Of a DNA stretch of 64,000 bases, positions 51,301 through 63,444 are shown piece after piece. How positions within the stretch are numbered: position 1 is the first letter of the stretch; each line of letters starts with the position of its first letter. The notes below the pieces were generated by a model. That model was not told the origin of the DNA and made no database searches. It saw only the letters and a list, made by a program, of their open reading frames with translations. The DNA comes from Oreocharis arfaki (taxonomy: Eukaryota > Chordata > Aves > Passeriformes > Paramythiidae): contig VZRR01002190.1 of NCBI GenBank assembly GCA_013398015.1, positions 631,768 through 695,767 of the forward strand. Reading direction: 5' to 3'. The translations under genes and the position numbers were made by a program.

Positions 51301-54300
51301 GAGCACTATATTATGATGTGATATGCCTGTAACAGCAGGAACTGGACTCAATGAACCAGTCCTCTCTTGCAAGGGTTTTCTTCATTGATCAATATTTTAA
51401 CAGATTTTGATGCAGGTGCCTCTTTCCTCTTCCACAAGAGCTTACTCAAACAGGTGGTCATATAGTAAAAGTTGGCAGAAGACTTTAAGATTGCACTAAC
51501 TTTTCTGATAAGTATGCCTACAATGAGACAATACCAGAAGAGCTTCTTTTCTGGGGAGGGGAAGGAGAGTTGTTTTGTTTGTTTGTTTTAAATTATGTTA
51601 TGCTTTCTTGCTCTGATCAAGTCTTGAAGGCACCAAGAATCTCTGCAGGAACAAGTTCTGGGACTGGGTTCAGGGCAGCAACATCCAGCACACCTCCTCA
51701 AAGAGGCAGAGGATAAAGGGGATGTAGCCCTAACACAGCTGAAATGCAACAATGACCTCACTAAGGAAAAGAGAGGTCTAATAAGAATTAGAAAAAGTGA
51801 ATTTTAATAATGGCACTGTAAGGTCTGGATTTTCATGTAAGACATAACCTACACGTCTAAATTCTGCTTCAGTACCCAGATTTCTTACTCCCCACAGACC
51901 AACCTTTCCTCTTACTATTTGTGTGTCTTTGGTGGAGGTCTGGTGGAATTTTTATTAAATTCTTGTGCAGTCCTACTAGACACTTGGGACTCTGAAGGTC
52001 TGTAGGTGTAGCTAGACCCAGCTCTATGCAGGTAGGCCCAGCAGTGCATTCAGTTCTCACAGACTACCTCCTGGAGCTACAGAATTCAGGCCAGATACAC
52101 ATATAAAGCAAAATTCTATATCTCAATTCAGTTACAGAAGAACATTCCCACTAATGCATCTCATTAGGAAGCTGGAGAACAGTAGATGTAATGATAGGAA
52201 AAAGATTTAACAGGAGTCTTGAAAAAATGGCTAGCAAAAAACACCCACCCACAAGCTCAAATCCAGAACAGCATGGTATGTAAGGTGGACAGAAATAGCT
52301 GCCAAGTATGATGTGAACAGTAACAGAATATAATCAACAACAACAAAAAAAAGCAGGACAGTTGCTCAACTTATTAAAAAAAAGATTCAGAATATCCTTA
52401 AAATGAATCAGTAAATCTGATCTTATTTATCCCAGTAAATTGCAGCAACAGGAACAATAACATTCCCAAACTGGAAGTTACTGTTTACTTTATATAAACA
52501 CTAGCCCAGAAATCTACACTGAAATAGCATGCACTCTAAAGTGAATAATTTTTATTTATTTATTCATGACTAGTATCTAAAACAAAAAGGCACTACACTT
52601 CTAGATTTCCCTGTTGCAGAAAAAAACTGCTGCCAGAAAAGTGTAATATAATGAAATGAATACCTACACATTCATAATATTCACATCCCCTAAAAATAGT
52701 TCACATTGACTAACAGAGGAAGTAAAATGACAAGATTGTAAAGAAGCAGAAAATCAAGCTGATGTAGTAAGTGCAAGCAGATTTCTATTTCTTATCAGTC
52801 CATCTCTTATTAGTTGTGCTAAAGAAAGATTACCCTGGAGTTTCAAACAGCACACAACTGCCAGATACAAATGTTTCAGCATACATAGAAACACTACAAA
52901 TTTAGCCATAAAGATACATACTGCACCTCCTTACAGCCTGCTGCAGTAATTGTAATCTAGAGTTTAAACCATTTTTGACTGCATTTGGGATCTCACAGAG
53001 AAATCTGTCCTTTCCATAGTCTATGACTTGCAGCACACTCCAAAAACCAAGAGGACAAAGGAAACTTGCTTGCCATTCCCTGAATTTACTATACACACAC
53101 CACTCTCTCAAGAGCCTTATAGTTTTTGGCATTCCTTTATTCACTCCCGTGTTCTTCATCTACTGAATGATCAGGGAATGAGCTATAAAAGAGCTGTATT
53201 TTCTAACAGATCAGAGCCTTATGGAGACGTAAGAAACCTCAATTTGTTCAGGACCTTGCCAGTAAATCTAAACAAGTCCCTATACTTCAGAGGATCGATA
53301 ACCCTTCCTTACTCTGTCTATTCTACAGCTTTGGGAAGGGACAGTGCCTTGGGCAATGTGTAGCTGTGCCTCGATGGTGTGAACTGCAGCATACAGAAAA
53401 ACATGAATTAGATGATAAAGCAGCCCAGCTACACTACTATGAAGCTACTGTTCACTGCTGTCACCTCCTTCTTTCTGAACTATACAGTTTCTAGTATCCA
53501 AGCTAGCGTGGTTTAGGCTTGCCCAAGAATCTCTAGCCATTACATTTAGCACTGCGGAAAATTGCTTTTGGATTTCCAGACTCCACTATAATTAAAAATA
53601 ACAGAAGAACAGATCACACTGAAAACTCGTGGTTTTTTCAGACCAGGACAATACGGTTTAGTCAAATGTCCTGTTCTTATCTACCCAGGAAATGCTCAGG
53701 CAGTATACATGTGCTTTTCCAATTCCACCCAGCAATTGCAACAGCTGCCTCAGTTTATAGCTCTTGTTCACCTGCTTTGAGGAACCAGCAGCAAGTCCTA
53801 CTCGAGATCAAAGGACAAACCCAAGGAGCAGCCTGCATTAAACCAGACACTTCCCACAGAGAAGGCTCCTTCAATGTGTCCGCATCAACACACGTCAGAG
53901 ATCACACACAACGGGAGAAACTGCTTTTATTGGTATGAAAGAAAGTTTAACAGGCAGTTTGGATGTGTTTAGTGTATTTCTTTGAAATTCGTTTACCTTA
54001 ATTCACCTTTAGATTTTTTTAAAGGCACTCCAATTATGTATTTGTCTTTAAATCCTTAGTCAGGGGATATGCAACTCATAGAAGAGTATACTGTGCATAT
54101 GGAATCTGATTAAAAAGCAGAAACATGTGTTTTACAGCCATTTTACTCAACATCCCATGGTTTTGGCTGATATATTATTCAGCTGAAATACTGAGACAGT
54201 TTGGAGAAATGCTGATTCTGATGAAGGCTCAAAGCACCTCCCATATTCATAAAGGAGCCATTTCACAAATGGCATCATATTCCTTAACATGTTTATCCTG

Positions 54301-57300
54301 AAGAGCATTCAAGTCCTAATTAGGAACAGAGCCACACTCTGCCAAAACTGAGAAAAAGTATATTTAGATATCATCTATCCCCAGTGATCTTGCAAGAAGA
54401 CACGTAGCATATGGCTGATGAGAAAATCAGAAGAGGGGAGGGGGCAGAAGAGAGAAAGACACTGACTGTTAAAAATACTTCAAATGAATACTTCAGTGAA
54501 AAAAAAAGAAAGATAAAATCGGGAAAAAAACCACAAACAAACACCAATAAAACAATTTTTCATGAGCTCAGCATTTCATAAAAACCTGTACAGACATGCA
54601 GACATTTTAAACTAAAATGACATTGACATTTCTATGTCAATTGCTTTGCCTTCTATCTTTGTATTCACAAGAGTAGACACGTCTTAGTTCTATTTAGTAC
54701 CTTAAACTATTAATTATTTTTTAAAAATTTAACACCATTACTGAAATTCAACATTTCAACACACACCCCCCAAGGGTATTTCAGAATTCTCATTTTGTGA
54801 ATATTGCCCAAAAGACTGTTTTGGTTTGTTAGGGATCTTTTTTTTTTTAAATTTCAGATAAGAAAACACGAATTTCCTGTTGCAATGCTAGAAATTTCAA
54901 AAACACAAAATATGAATAAACTGCAGTATTACCACAAGCCAAGGACTCCTACTGCAAGCTAGTGACCTTTTAGAGGTAACTGAGAATTTCCATGAGCTCA
55001 CTTCAGGCAAAATTGTGAAGGGATGTTAACCTACCTTTCACCATTTTACTGCCAAGTCTCATAGTATCTAGTGGTTTTCATAAATCCCACATCCTGATGT
55101 TAGTATCAGAGTTATATAAGAGCCCATTTTATTCTCCAAAACCACCTGAACGCAGACTTCAGTCTTGCAAGAAAACCTTGGATAAACTACCAAAGTTCAC
55201 TCTAAAAGCTATAAAATCGGAACACAAATAAAACCAAGCCACTGCTTTAAGAACAACCACAAACATCACAAACTCTTCATCTCCTAACCCAGAAAAAGGT
55301 CAAGTGGAAAAACAGAATTCAGGAGATCCTGCTGCACAGGTCTGAAATTTTCTCTTCGGGGAGAGAAAGAAGGCTCCTAGCACAGTTTCCTGTGGAGGGA
55401 CATGCCCAAAAAAGCAGGTGAAATGCATTGTTTTCATAACATGCTGTCCTGCCACTTGATTGTAACAGCCCTTGGCAGGCTGTTTTAGAGCATGGCCCCG
55501 TACAGAAACACTCAAGCAATGCTGAGCCACCCAAGCAGCACACAAAAGCATTAAGTGCAAGTCATGAAAGTTGCCTCCTGGCCTGCCATAGACCCCATGC
55601 CAGCTGACTAAGACAGCTTCCCAAGGAGTAGGTTGATCCACACAGAACTCTTACCTCCTGTGATTCATGCTGGAAACAACTTGGCCAGGTCTCGAGATTG
55701 GGTTATCTCATTGCATCACCCCACAGTCTTGGTGTATGCAAAGCTAGGGGGAAGGTGGATGAGGAGTCCAACGGTGGAGAAGCAGCAAGGAGGCTCCCTG
55801 ACAGAGAGCAAGCACAGCTGCAGCAAGTATGGCTGTGGAGAGCCCTCACCCCTATTTGGACACTGGCCAGGATTAACATCTAGTCTGACTCAAGTAGCAC
55901 AGCCCCATCTATGAATGTGGGCTGGTCACAAGCTCTCTGTGGGGCTAGAAACCAGAACCACTAGCCTTTGGCATCTAGTCACCACCTGTCATCTGGTATC
56001 GGTGGCAGATGGAAGCTGTTAAAATGAATGTGGCAGTGGCCTCCAATAAACTTCTCCACGTAAAACTGTAAACCACGTGCAGCTGCTAAGGAAGTAAACA
56101 CAGAACTGAAGGCAAGCATACACTCTGTGACACACAGTCAGGCTGTAAAGGTGAGGGGGCTGCTGTGCAACTGCAGAGAGCAGCAGTGAGGGCCAGGCCA
56201 GGCACACAGGTGGTCCCCTCACCAAGCACAACAACAGGATGAGCAAGGAGCCACCACCATGTCCTGACAGCAGATAACCCTTGAGGTGCTTCTGCCTCCC
56301 ACTCTGTCCCAGTGGGGCAGACAGGACTTTATTTGCATACTTCGTTTTGACTGAAGTCATCTCAGATTTTCGGAGAGGTGGTTCTAACCACATCTCAGTA
56401 AACAAGCCTGCAGTGGCCCAGGTGGCAGGGTAGCAGCCAGGTCTGTTCTCAGAATAATGGCACCATCCTTGGCTGCTTCCATCCCAAAAACAATGGGGTC
56501 CATGACCTCAGGCGATGGACATCCTGCCCACACACCCCTGTGCATCCCAAGCAGCCACTGCCAGATGAGGAGCCCCTACCCACAAGGAAACACCAGCTGA
56601 GCACACACCTGGCCACCATGGGGCCATCTTCATCAACAGATGTCATTCACCTACCAAGAAATCACTTCCATGAGGGAAAAAATAACCAAAGACTGTCAAC
56701 AGGTGAACAAGCACCATGAATTTGCTCTCACTTTTTTGGTCTTCCCTTGCCTGCTTGACAGGTCTTTTAGCTATGTGCAATGACCCCTTGGAACCCACCA
56801 GCCTGCGTGCCCACTCTCCCCTTGTTGATTATCTATATCTCACTACGGCAACTCATTCAGCAAGCTGTTACACTAAGCATAAAAACAAGGAAATTATACA
56901 GTAGATAAAATGCCAAGCTCATCTTGCACTGCCAGCTCCATTTGGGGAAAAAAAAGTGATGAAGTCTGCATGCATATAATCACAATAATTAGACACTTGT
57001 AACCAGCTGAACATCAGCATGCATGCTGAAATTAAAATTGCCCAGTTTGAAAAACTAAGAGGGCAGGATCTGTGCAGCCCTATCTTGAAGAAGAGGGAGG
57101 AAGGTTTTTTTTCTGGCTAAGTCAGCTCCTTCTCAAAGAAAACCCTACAGCATTTACCTTTTATCACTCACTAGAGAAGGGCTGTTGAGTTCGTTGCACA
57201 TTAACATGCGCATCACAAATAATTTTTTAACTTGAGGAATTTAAAACTTGGCTGTGGGTGGCCAGACCTACATTTCAACAACTTAATAGTGCTGTGCAGT

Positions 57301-58179
57301 TCAGGTTTGGGTTTTTTAACATTTGATTCTCTTGCTAGCATTAAAAATACCTCATTTCTCAGCCCACTGCCTGTGGTAGTCTTTCTTAAACACACAACGT
57401 GTAGCTACCCACTGAGAAAGCCACTTCACAAAGTCTTTGTGAGTTTAAATGAAAACCCTATTAATTCCTTAGTGTTTATTTTAAGAGTTCTCAGAATTAA
57501 TAGGTCAACAAATGTATAAATCCAGCATAGAATCAATCTTCAATATTGGTACTTGTCACATAAGATAATCCCTTTAAAACTAGCCTGCTCATCCTGGAGA
57601 CACTATTGCTATTCAAACATCAAAGTAACTCCCAATCAAAGGATTCAATAAAGTTCAAAACTGTCAACCCACCCTTTTCAAAATTTCCATCTTTTATTGT
57701 ATTTTCAAACTGTATGTCTCTCCTAATCTTCCCTTTTACCCACTAAAGCAAGGACTTAATTTTAAGGATATGGCTTGCTTACTGCTAAAACAAAATAGTA
57801 GACAAAAAATTGTTCCATTTAGGACAAGGCTGTCACTAATTTTCTGTGTTTATGTCAGCCAAGTTTTCCTGCAGTGGGAACTAGAAGTAAAGCTAAGAGT
57901 ATTCTTTACTTGTGTTTTTTAATACAAAAAATTTTTCCTTTTTCACTTTTTATTTTCGTACATTATGTTTTTCCATCTCACATTATCACAAGGTCTTGAA
58001 CCTACGTCTTTTTAAACCCACAGACTACAGATGTCATTTATTTTACGTAACCCGTAGCGAGCCCACTTCTCCATTCACTGAGATTTTGCAAGATATCTGC
58101 TTGAAATAATTTATTTCCTGTTGAATTCTGAAACAGTGAATCAGCAAAAGGCACAGAATAACCAGAAGAGATTATGGGG

Positions 58180-58963
58180 ATATGTTGCGATAATGAGCGG
58201 CGCAGAGACCCCAGGCAGGTGCAGAGGAGAGCCCCTTTATTGCAAAACCCCGGCCTTTTTAAGCAGTTAGCCAGTTATCAGTTGCGTAGTTCTGAAGCAT
58301 AACAAACATAATTCAACCAACCAACACACACCACCATGTGAGCACACAACAGTCACACAGCATGTTTTTCTACCCCTAATTCAGCTGTGTCTCTTTCCCA
58401 CAGTCCTTTCCTACTTAGCCAAAGTGACAGGCCTGAGCCATGATTTGGTTTTTTTTGCACAAAGGCAACAAGGCCTTCATTTTATAAGGTTTTACCTACG
58501 TGCAAAAGGGATATATTTTGGAACCGTGTATTTCACATTGTCATGCTTCACTGGGTAAACAGTACAAACTGCTTTGTGAATTAAGTCTTCATAAAGCAGA
58601 CTGAAAAAATGCAGGTATTCTGTTGCATGAGTAGTACTAGGTTAAAAAGTAATAAACAAATGTAATTACTGTAGTTGTTCTTGCTCTACTGTAATCAACT
58701 CAAGCACATAATCGGTAACAAGAAACAAAAACCTATCATGAGAATAAGAGAATCACAACATTTATAGAACGCAGTTAGTGCCTTGTTTGATGAAGCAAAA
58801 TGAAAATGATAACTCATTATTACCCATGATAGGTATTAATCATTTTATCCTCTGATGACTTTTCTCTATACTCCTATATAGCTCAGCATTGGTAAGACAG
58901 AGATAGAAGAAAAAGCTCTTCACCTGTTATTAGATCATTTTGAGATATGTTTGGGGCGTGACA
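58180..58963 (-). mobile_element. Solo LTR of an endogenous retrovirus, about 784 bp (sense with CARMIL1)
   Basis: Read on the minus strand it begins TGTCACGCCCCAAACATATC at 58963. It has a TTAAAAAG TATA-like box at 58255-58262 and an AATAAA signal at 58236-58241, followed by a GC-rich R/U5 (CTCTCCTCTGCACCTGCCTG then GGGTCTCTGCGCCGCTCATT) and an end near CGCAACATAT. The hexamer ATGGGG occurs on the plus strand at 58174-58179 and again at 58964-58969, immediately outside the proposed ends, consistent with a 6-bp target-site duplication. Three bases (TAT) separate the canonical CA end from the duplication, which is unexplained. No gag, pol or env remnant flanks it. The right (U3) half is assigned mainly from the duplication. 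Confidence 0.7.
58236..58241 (-). promoter_or_regulatory. LTR polyadenylation signal (AATAAA)
   Basis: AATAAA on the minus strand, inside the sense-oriented LTR, lies in the usual context just 3' of the TATA-like box. Being in the same orientation as CARMIL1, it could in principle terminate CARMIL1 transcripts prematurely or end transcripts initiated in the LTR. Confidence 0.6.
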
Positions 58964-61900
58964 ATGGGGCTTCCCCCAAACATTTACCATCTAAATTTCT
59001 TTTTAAAAGGGAGGGATAAAAGGTCTTTAAAAGAAACTTCTCCCACAGCCAAAATTTTATTCTCAAGAAGTTCTTGATTCAGATCTTCCTTTAGATACTG
59101 TTTCATATTCTTCTTCTAGAAGTCATTTACATTATATTTTATTACACTGTTTCAATGAGAAATTGCAAACAAGCAGTTCGTAAGACCAGATTCTCTTTTA
59201 CTGAGTTGAAAGAGTACTTTCATGTACAGAGATGATAAGTCAAGCTGAAATACTCAAAATACAATTGCAAACAATAGTTATTAAGAATTGTTTAATAAAT
59301 CCTGGAGGTCTTCCATGTCCTGAAAAGCAAGAAGTACGGCAAAGAATTCCCTGGCTAAGAAACTGGAATACCTTGCATATGTGCTAACAGCTCTTCTTGT
59401 TAGGATTCACATAGCACCTCTAAAGGCTTGGCCACCAAAAAAGAAATGTGCAAGAGATCCTAACCAACTCTCTGAGAGTAAAGACAACTAGTTTTGAAAG
59501 TGAAGAGGGCAATAAAACAGCACTTAACAGTCTTCATCCTTAGCCAGCTAAGAAATGGGTGAATACAGGTGTGTACAATGCCTCATCCCACGTGTCATGG
59601 TCAGGATAAAGCCATTAGGAGCCACGGTTACCTTTCCCACCCTGCAGCACTTCCCTGGCAGGCTGTAATTCCTGCCGCACACACCTCTGTAAGGCAGTAG
59701 CTCTCACCAAGGTTTCTGACAACTTCCCTTCGTCATGCAGTTGTTTACACAATGAGATACTAACATGTCAGGAAAAAACGGTGCAAAGCCAATGGCTACA
59801 CACATGCAGCACACAAAAACCAGTGCAGCTGCTAGTGAAGCAGCTACGTGACACACAGCTCCATCAGACCTATTGCTCAGACACCCAGCAAACAGGGTAA
59901 GGACAGATATCACAGATGCTCTATGTTTGTCAACAGCTTCAGTGGCCCGGTGAAACTACTCCAGACAAAAGTGTTCAAAAGAAACTAGAAAATATCCATC
60001 AGTACACCCCAGGCTGGGACAGTTCTTTGTTTCCTGAGAGTTTCTTTTCCAGGCTTGTCAAAAGGCACCTCGAGCTGTCTGACCCCTGCCAGAGTGTAAA
60101 GGTAACAGGCCATGTCCTCTCAAGTTTGTTTCTTTAGAAGTCACCTAGGGAAACTCCAGGATACCCACTTTTCTCTGGGTTTATGTTATGCCCCAGAAAC
60201 AGTTTCACTGAGACAAAGCTGTTTCGTGCAAATTCACAGCTCTGAAAACCACCAAAATCCTCTGAAACAGTCAGAAAGAAAATCCCTCTTTTTATATACT
60301 GTTTTTTATCATCATCAATAGCCCAGAATAGAGCAAAATTCAGGCAACATTTGATGCTTCCTAACATCAGGCAATCCATGGAGGGAACCCACTGCCCCTA
60401 CCTGACACACCTTTATTGTCCATGCAGAAGTAACTAAACAGGCAAGTCCAAATGTTTCTATCACTTCCAAGAACAAACGATTTCTATCCAGCCTTCTTCC
60501 TTGCCCTGGAAAAAGTTTGCTCAATGACAGACTATCAATTATTAACTAAGACTTAAGACTGATAGTCTTCAGATAATAACTGCATAGGAAGAAAAAAATT
60601 ACCCCAAGCAAACATTACTTGCAAAGACATCAAGAATAAACCTGAAACAATTCATACGGCACACCTAAGTCTCTGGCTGTGGAGATTTTTTCAACTAAAA
60701 AAAAAAAGGAGAAAACCCCTGTAAATTCTTTAACTCTTGCCTGAGAAGCCCCTTGAACACATAACCCTACACTGAAGTATAGGTACTGCACAAATAGCTG
60801 CATTCCAGCATGTGCTAACCCAACTTCGCTGAAATAGCACCCAGATAACTTATAAAACTTTTATACTGTATGATGTAAACAACTAACAGAAAAGTTATGT
60901 GCTTCACTAGACATCCAGGCTATGTTTAGACCTAGAAGAGATACCTGCATCTGTTTAAGAAACAGTAGGATACACTGAATTGCCAGTGATTTACAAAGTC
61001 TGCAATTTATTTGTACCCCGTGTGGTCACATACTTTTAGTCAGAGACTTAAGGAAAAGAAACAAGGAGGGACATGTAGCACAATGTAAACTTATCCAGGA
61101 ACTTCCTCTTGTATCAGTATAGAAAACAGTCAAAAACAACCTTCAAAGAAATGGAACAGGTCAACTAAAGGTCATTTTACCATTGGCAGCAATTAGCGGG
61201 CAGCAGGCCTGAAAGCCAAAGAAATGTCTTAAAAGTCCTGTCCAAGTTTCTATTCAGCCAGTTCACCTGGTTTTCAAGCTCCCATAAATCATTCCTCAAC
61301 ACTACCACTTGCTTAAAAAACCCCCGAAATTAAAAGTTAACCTAGGCCATGTGGGAAAGCGTACCATCAGTCAGTGAAAACACACTTTGATCCAATGCCA
61401 CCATTCCCAGGAGAAGCCTGCAACACTTGGCAGAAACGCAATGTTAGACTTATGCTTTGAATGCCGAGCCTGAAAAAGAAGGAATCTTGCCTCAAAAAGG
61501 CACTTAAAGAGCAGAAAACCAAGTGTAAGAATTACTTATTTCATGAATAATTTCTATATAAATAAACTACTATTTAAATAAACTCCCAATGTACTTAGTA
61601 GCACTTTTCCTAAATATTTTAACCTACCAAGCATGGTTACTTCATGAGCTCTAACAGCTTGCTACTGCGTGTACAAAACTGTAATACAGGTAGGCAAGCA
61701 AGGTGATTTCCACCCAGGAAATTCTCTGTTTCCCTGTACAGCCAGGGAGATTATGTAGTTCTTGCTACGCACCACTCGCTTTAAAAAGAAGTATCCTTCT
61801 TGATTTTCCTCTTTTCCACTGCATTCCCAAGGGCTTCTCCTGGTTTAACTCCTCCCTGTAAGACCTCTCCAATAAAGGTCTAATCCAGAAGACTACAGCC

Positions 61901-62798
61901 TCTCCATAAAATATGTCCACACAAAGTCAGGCAGTTCACCCCAGGTCAGATGAGTGGCAGGAAAGAAGATACACTACCCAAACTTGAACAAATAAAGGTC
62001 AATCATCATTCCTTCTTTGGGATTCAACATGAAGCCATTCTGGAGGTACGGCCATCCTCAGCAAATGCAGCTGTCATTTAGATGTACTTAAAAGGGCTGA
62101 TTTTACTCTGAGGGATTCAAATGCAAGTCACTTGTTCTCATTACAACAGTGGGCAATTTGCTAGGAACTAGAAGTAGGGGAGACATTTACAATAAAATCA
62201 ACTTGAACAAAATTCTACTTAGTGTGCTGCTTCTAGCACTCTAGCTACTTGGTTATGCAAATTAAAGATTTAAACAATATGGCACACATAAGAAAAACTT
62301 ATTTTAAGAGTCTAGAATGGCCATACAGGAACAAGTAAGAAACATACACTTTCCAAAATAAACTCTAACAGTTGTACATGGGAGCTCTTCACAGCAGCTC
62401 CCTACTTCACTTAGCTTTGTACTGTGTATTCTGTACAGGCAGTAGGATTTTGGTATTTGTTATCCTACACCTGCACCCGTTTCTCCCTTCAAAACAACAT
62501 GAACACAGGGGTCCAGAGTAGAAGAATGCCCATGCCCACTGGAACACGCAGGAGACACAGAAACGAGAAGCCTGCTGTCCTGATGGCCGATCCTTCCCTT
62601 GCCGCTCCTCCATCTCTCCCTGACACCCCAAAGCCTGCCAGGCTGAAAAGGTCCTCAGCCCTACTTGTTTCACTCTGTTCTTGCAGCTTTTAAATAGCAG
62701 ACACTGGGTGCTACTGTAAAGAGTATGAAAAAAACAAAAACAGTAACAGGAAGAAGTATAGGGCAAAAAAACCCACCCAGACTTTTTCTCAGTATTGA

Positions 62799-62836
62799 AG
62801 TTTTTTGAACTGAATTCAGTTTTTTGAACTGAATTA
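62799..62836. repeat. 19-bp tandem duplication (2 copies)
   Basis: AGTTTTTTGAACTGAATTC at 62799-62817 is followed directly by AGTTTTTTGAACTGAATTA at 62818-62836, differing at the last base only. Confidence 0.9.
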
Positions 62837-63444
62837 GAACTCGTAAATCAGATCTTCACTAAAACAGCCACCAAAAACTTCTCTCTAAAATAAATACTTT
62901 TATTTCCCTGTTATAAACAGGGAAAAGTGCTGTAAGGAACAAATTAATTCAGAAAATAATCAGAATTATACAATACTTACCAGTAACAGTGCTTTATTGC
63001 CACGCATTCAATAACTTAAACTTACATATGCTGCTTACAGCCAGCATATGATCTTCTTCCTCCACAGAAATCACAAAACTATTAATTCATGTATTCAACT
63101 GAGTCCATGAGCACAGCAGCAGAACATCCAATTCATTCAAAAATCAGGCATTTCCCTGCTGACACATCAGCTTTAGGTGGAAGGTGAGGCTGCTTGGAGG
63201 GCAGCAGAAGCCTGGGATCTGCTGCAGATTGACACCTATAAGCTGTGTGGCACTAAGAACTTTGGATAGAAACCTTTATTGCAGATTAAACTTGTTCAGG
63301 GTAGCTACATTATAAAGACTACACTTTAAAAGAAGAAAGAATAAGTGGAAACATCCGCAATTGTTGTGGATTCTTTCTGGTTTTTTTTTAATTACAGATG
63401 GTAATTAATTTAACTTAACATCATTTAATGACTAAGCATTACAG

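Noticed and set aside
51330..51375. GGAACTGGACTCAATGAACC as a sense CR1 3' end
   Set aside because: Resembles the CR1 phrase GGACTCGATGATC but the rest does not align by eye and terminal repeats are absent.
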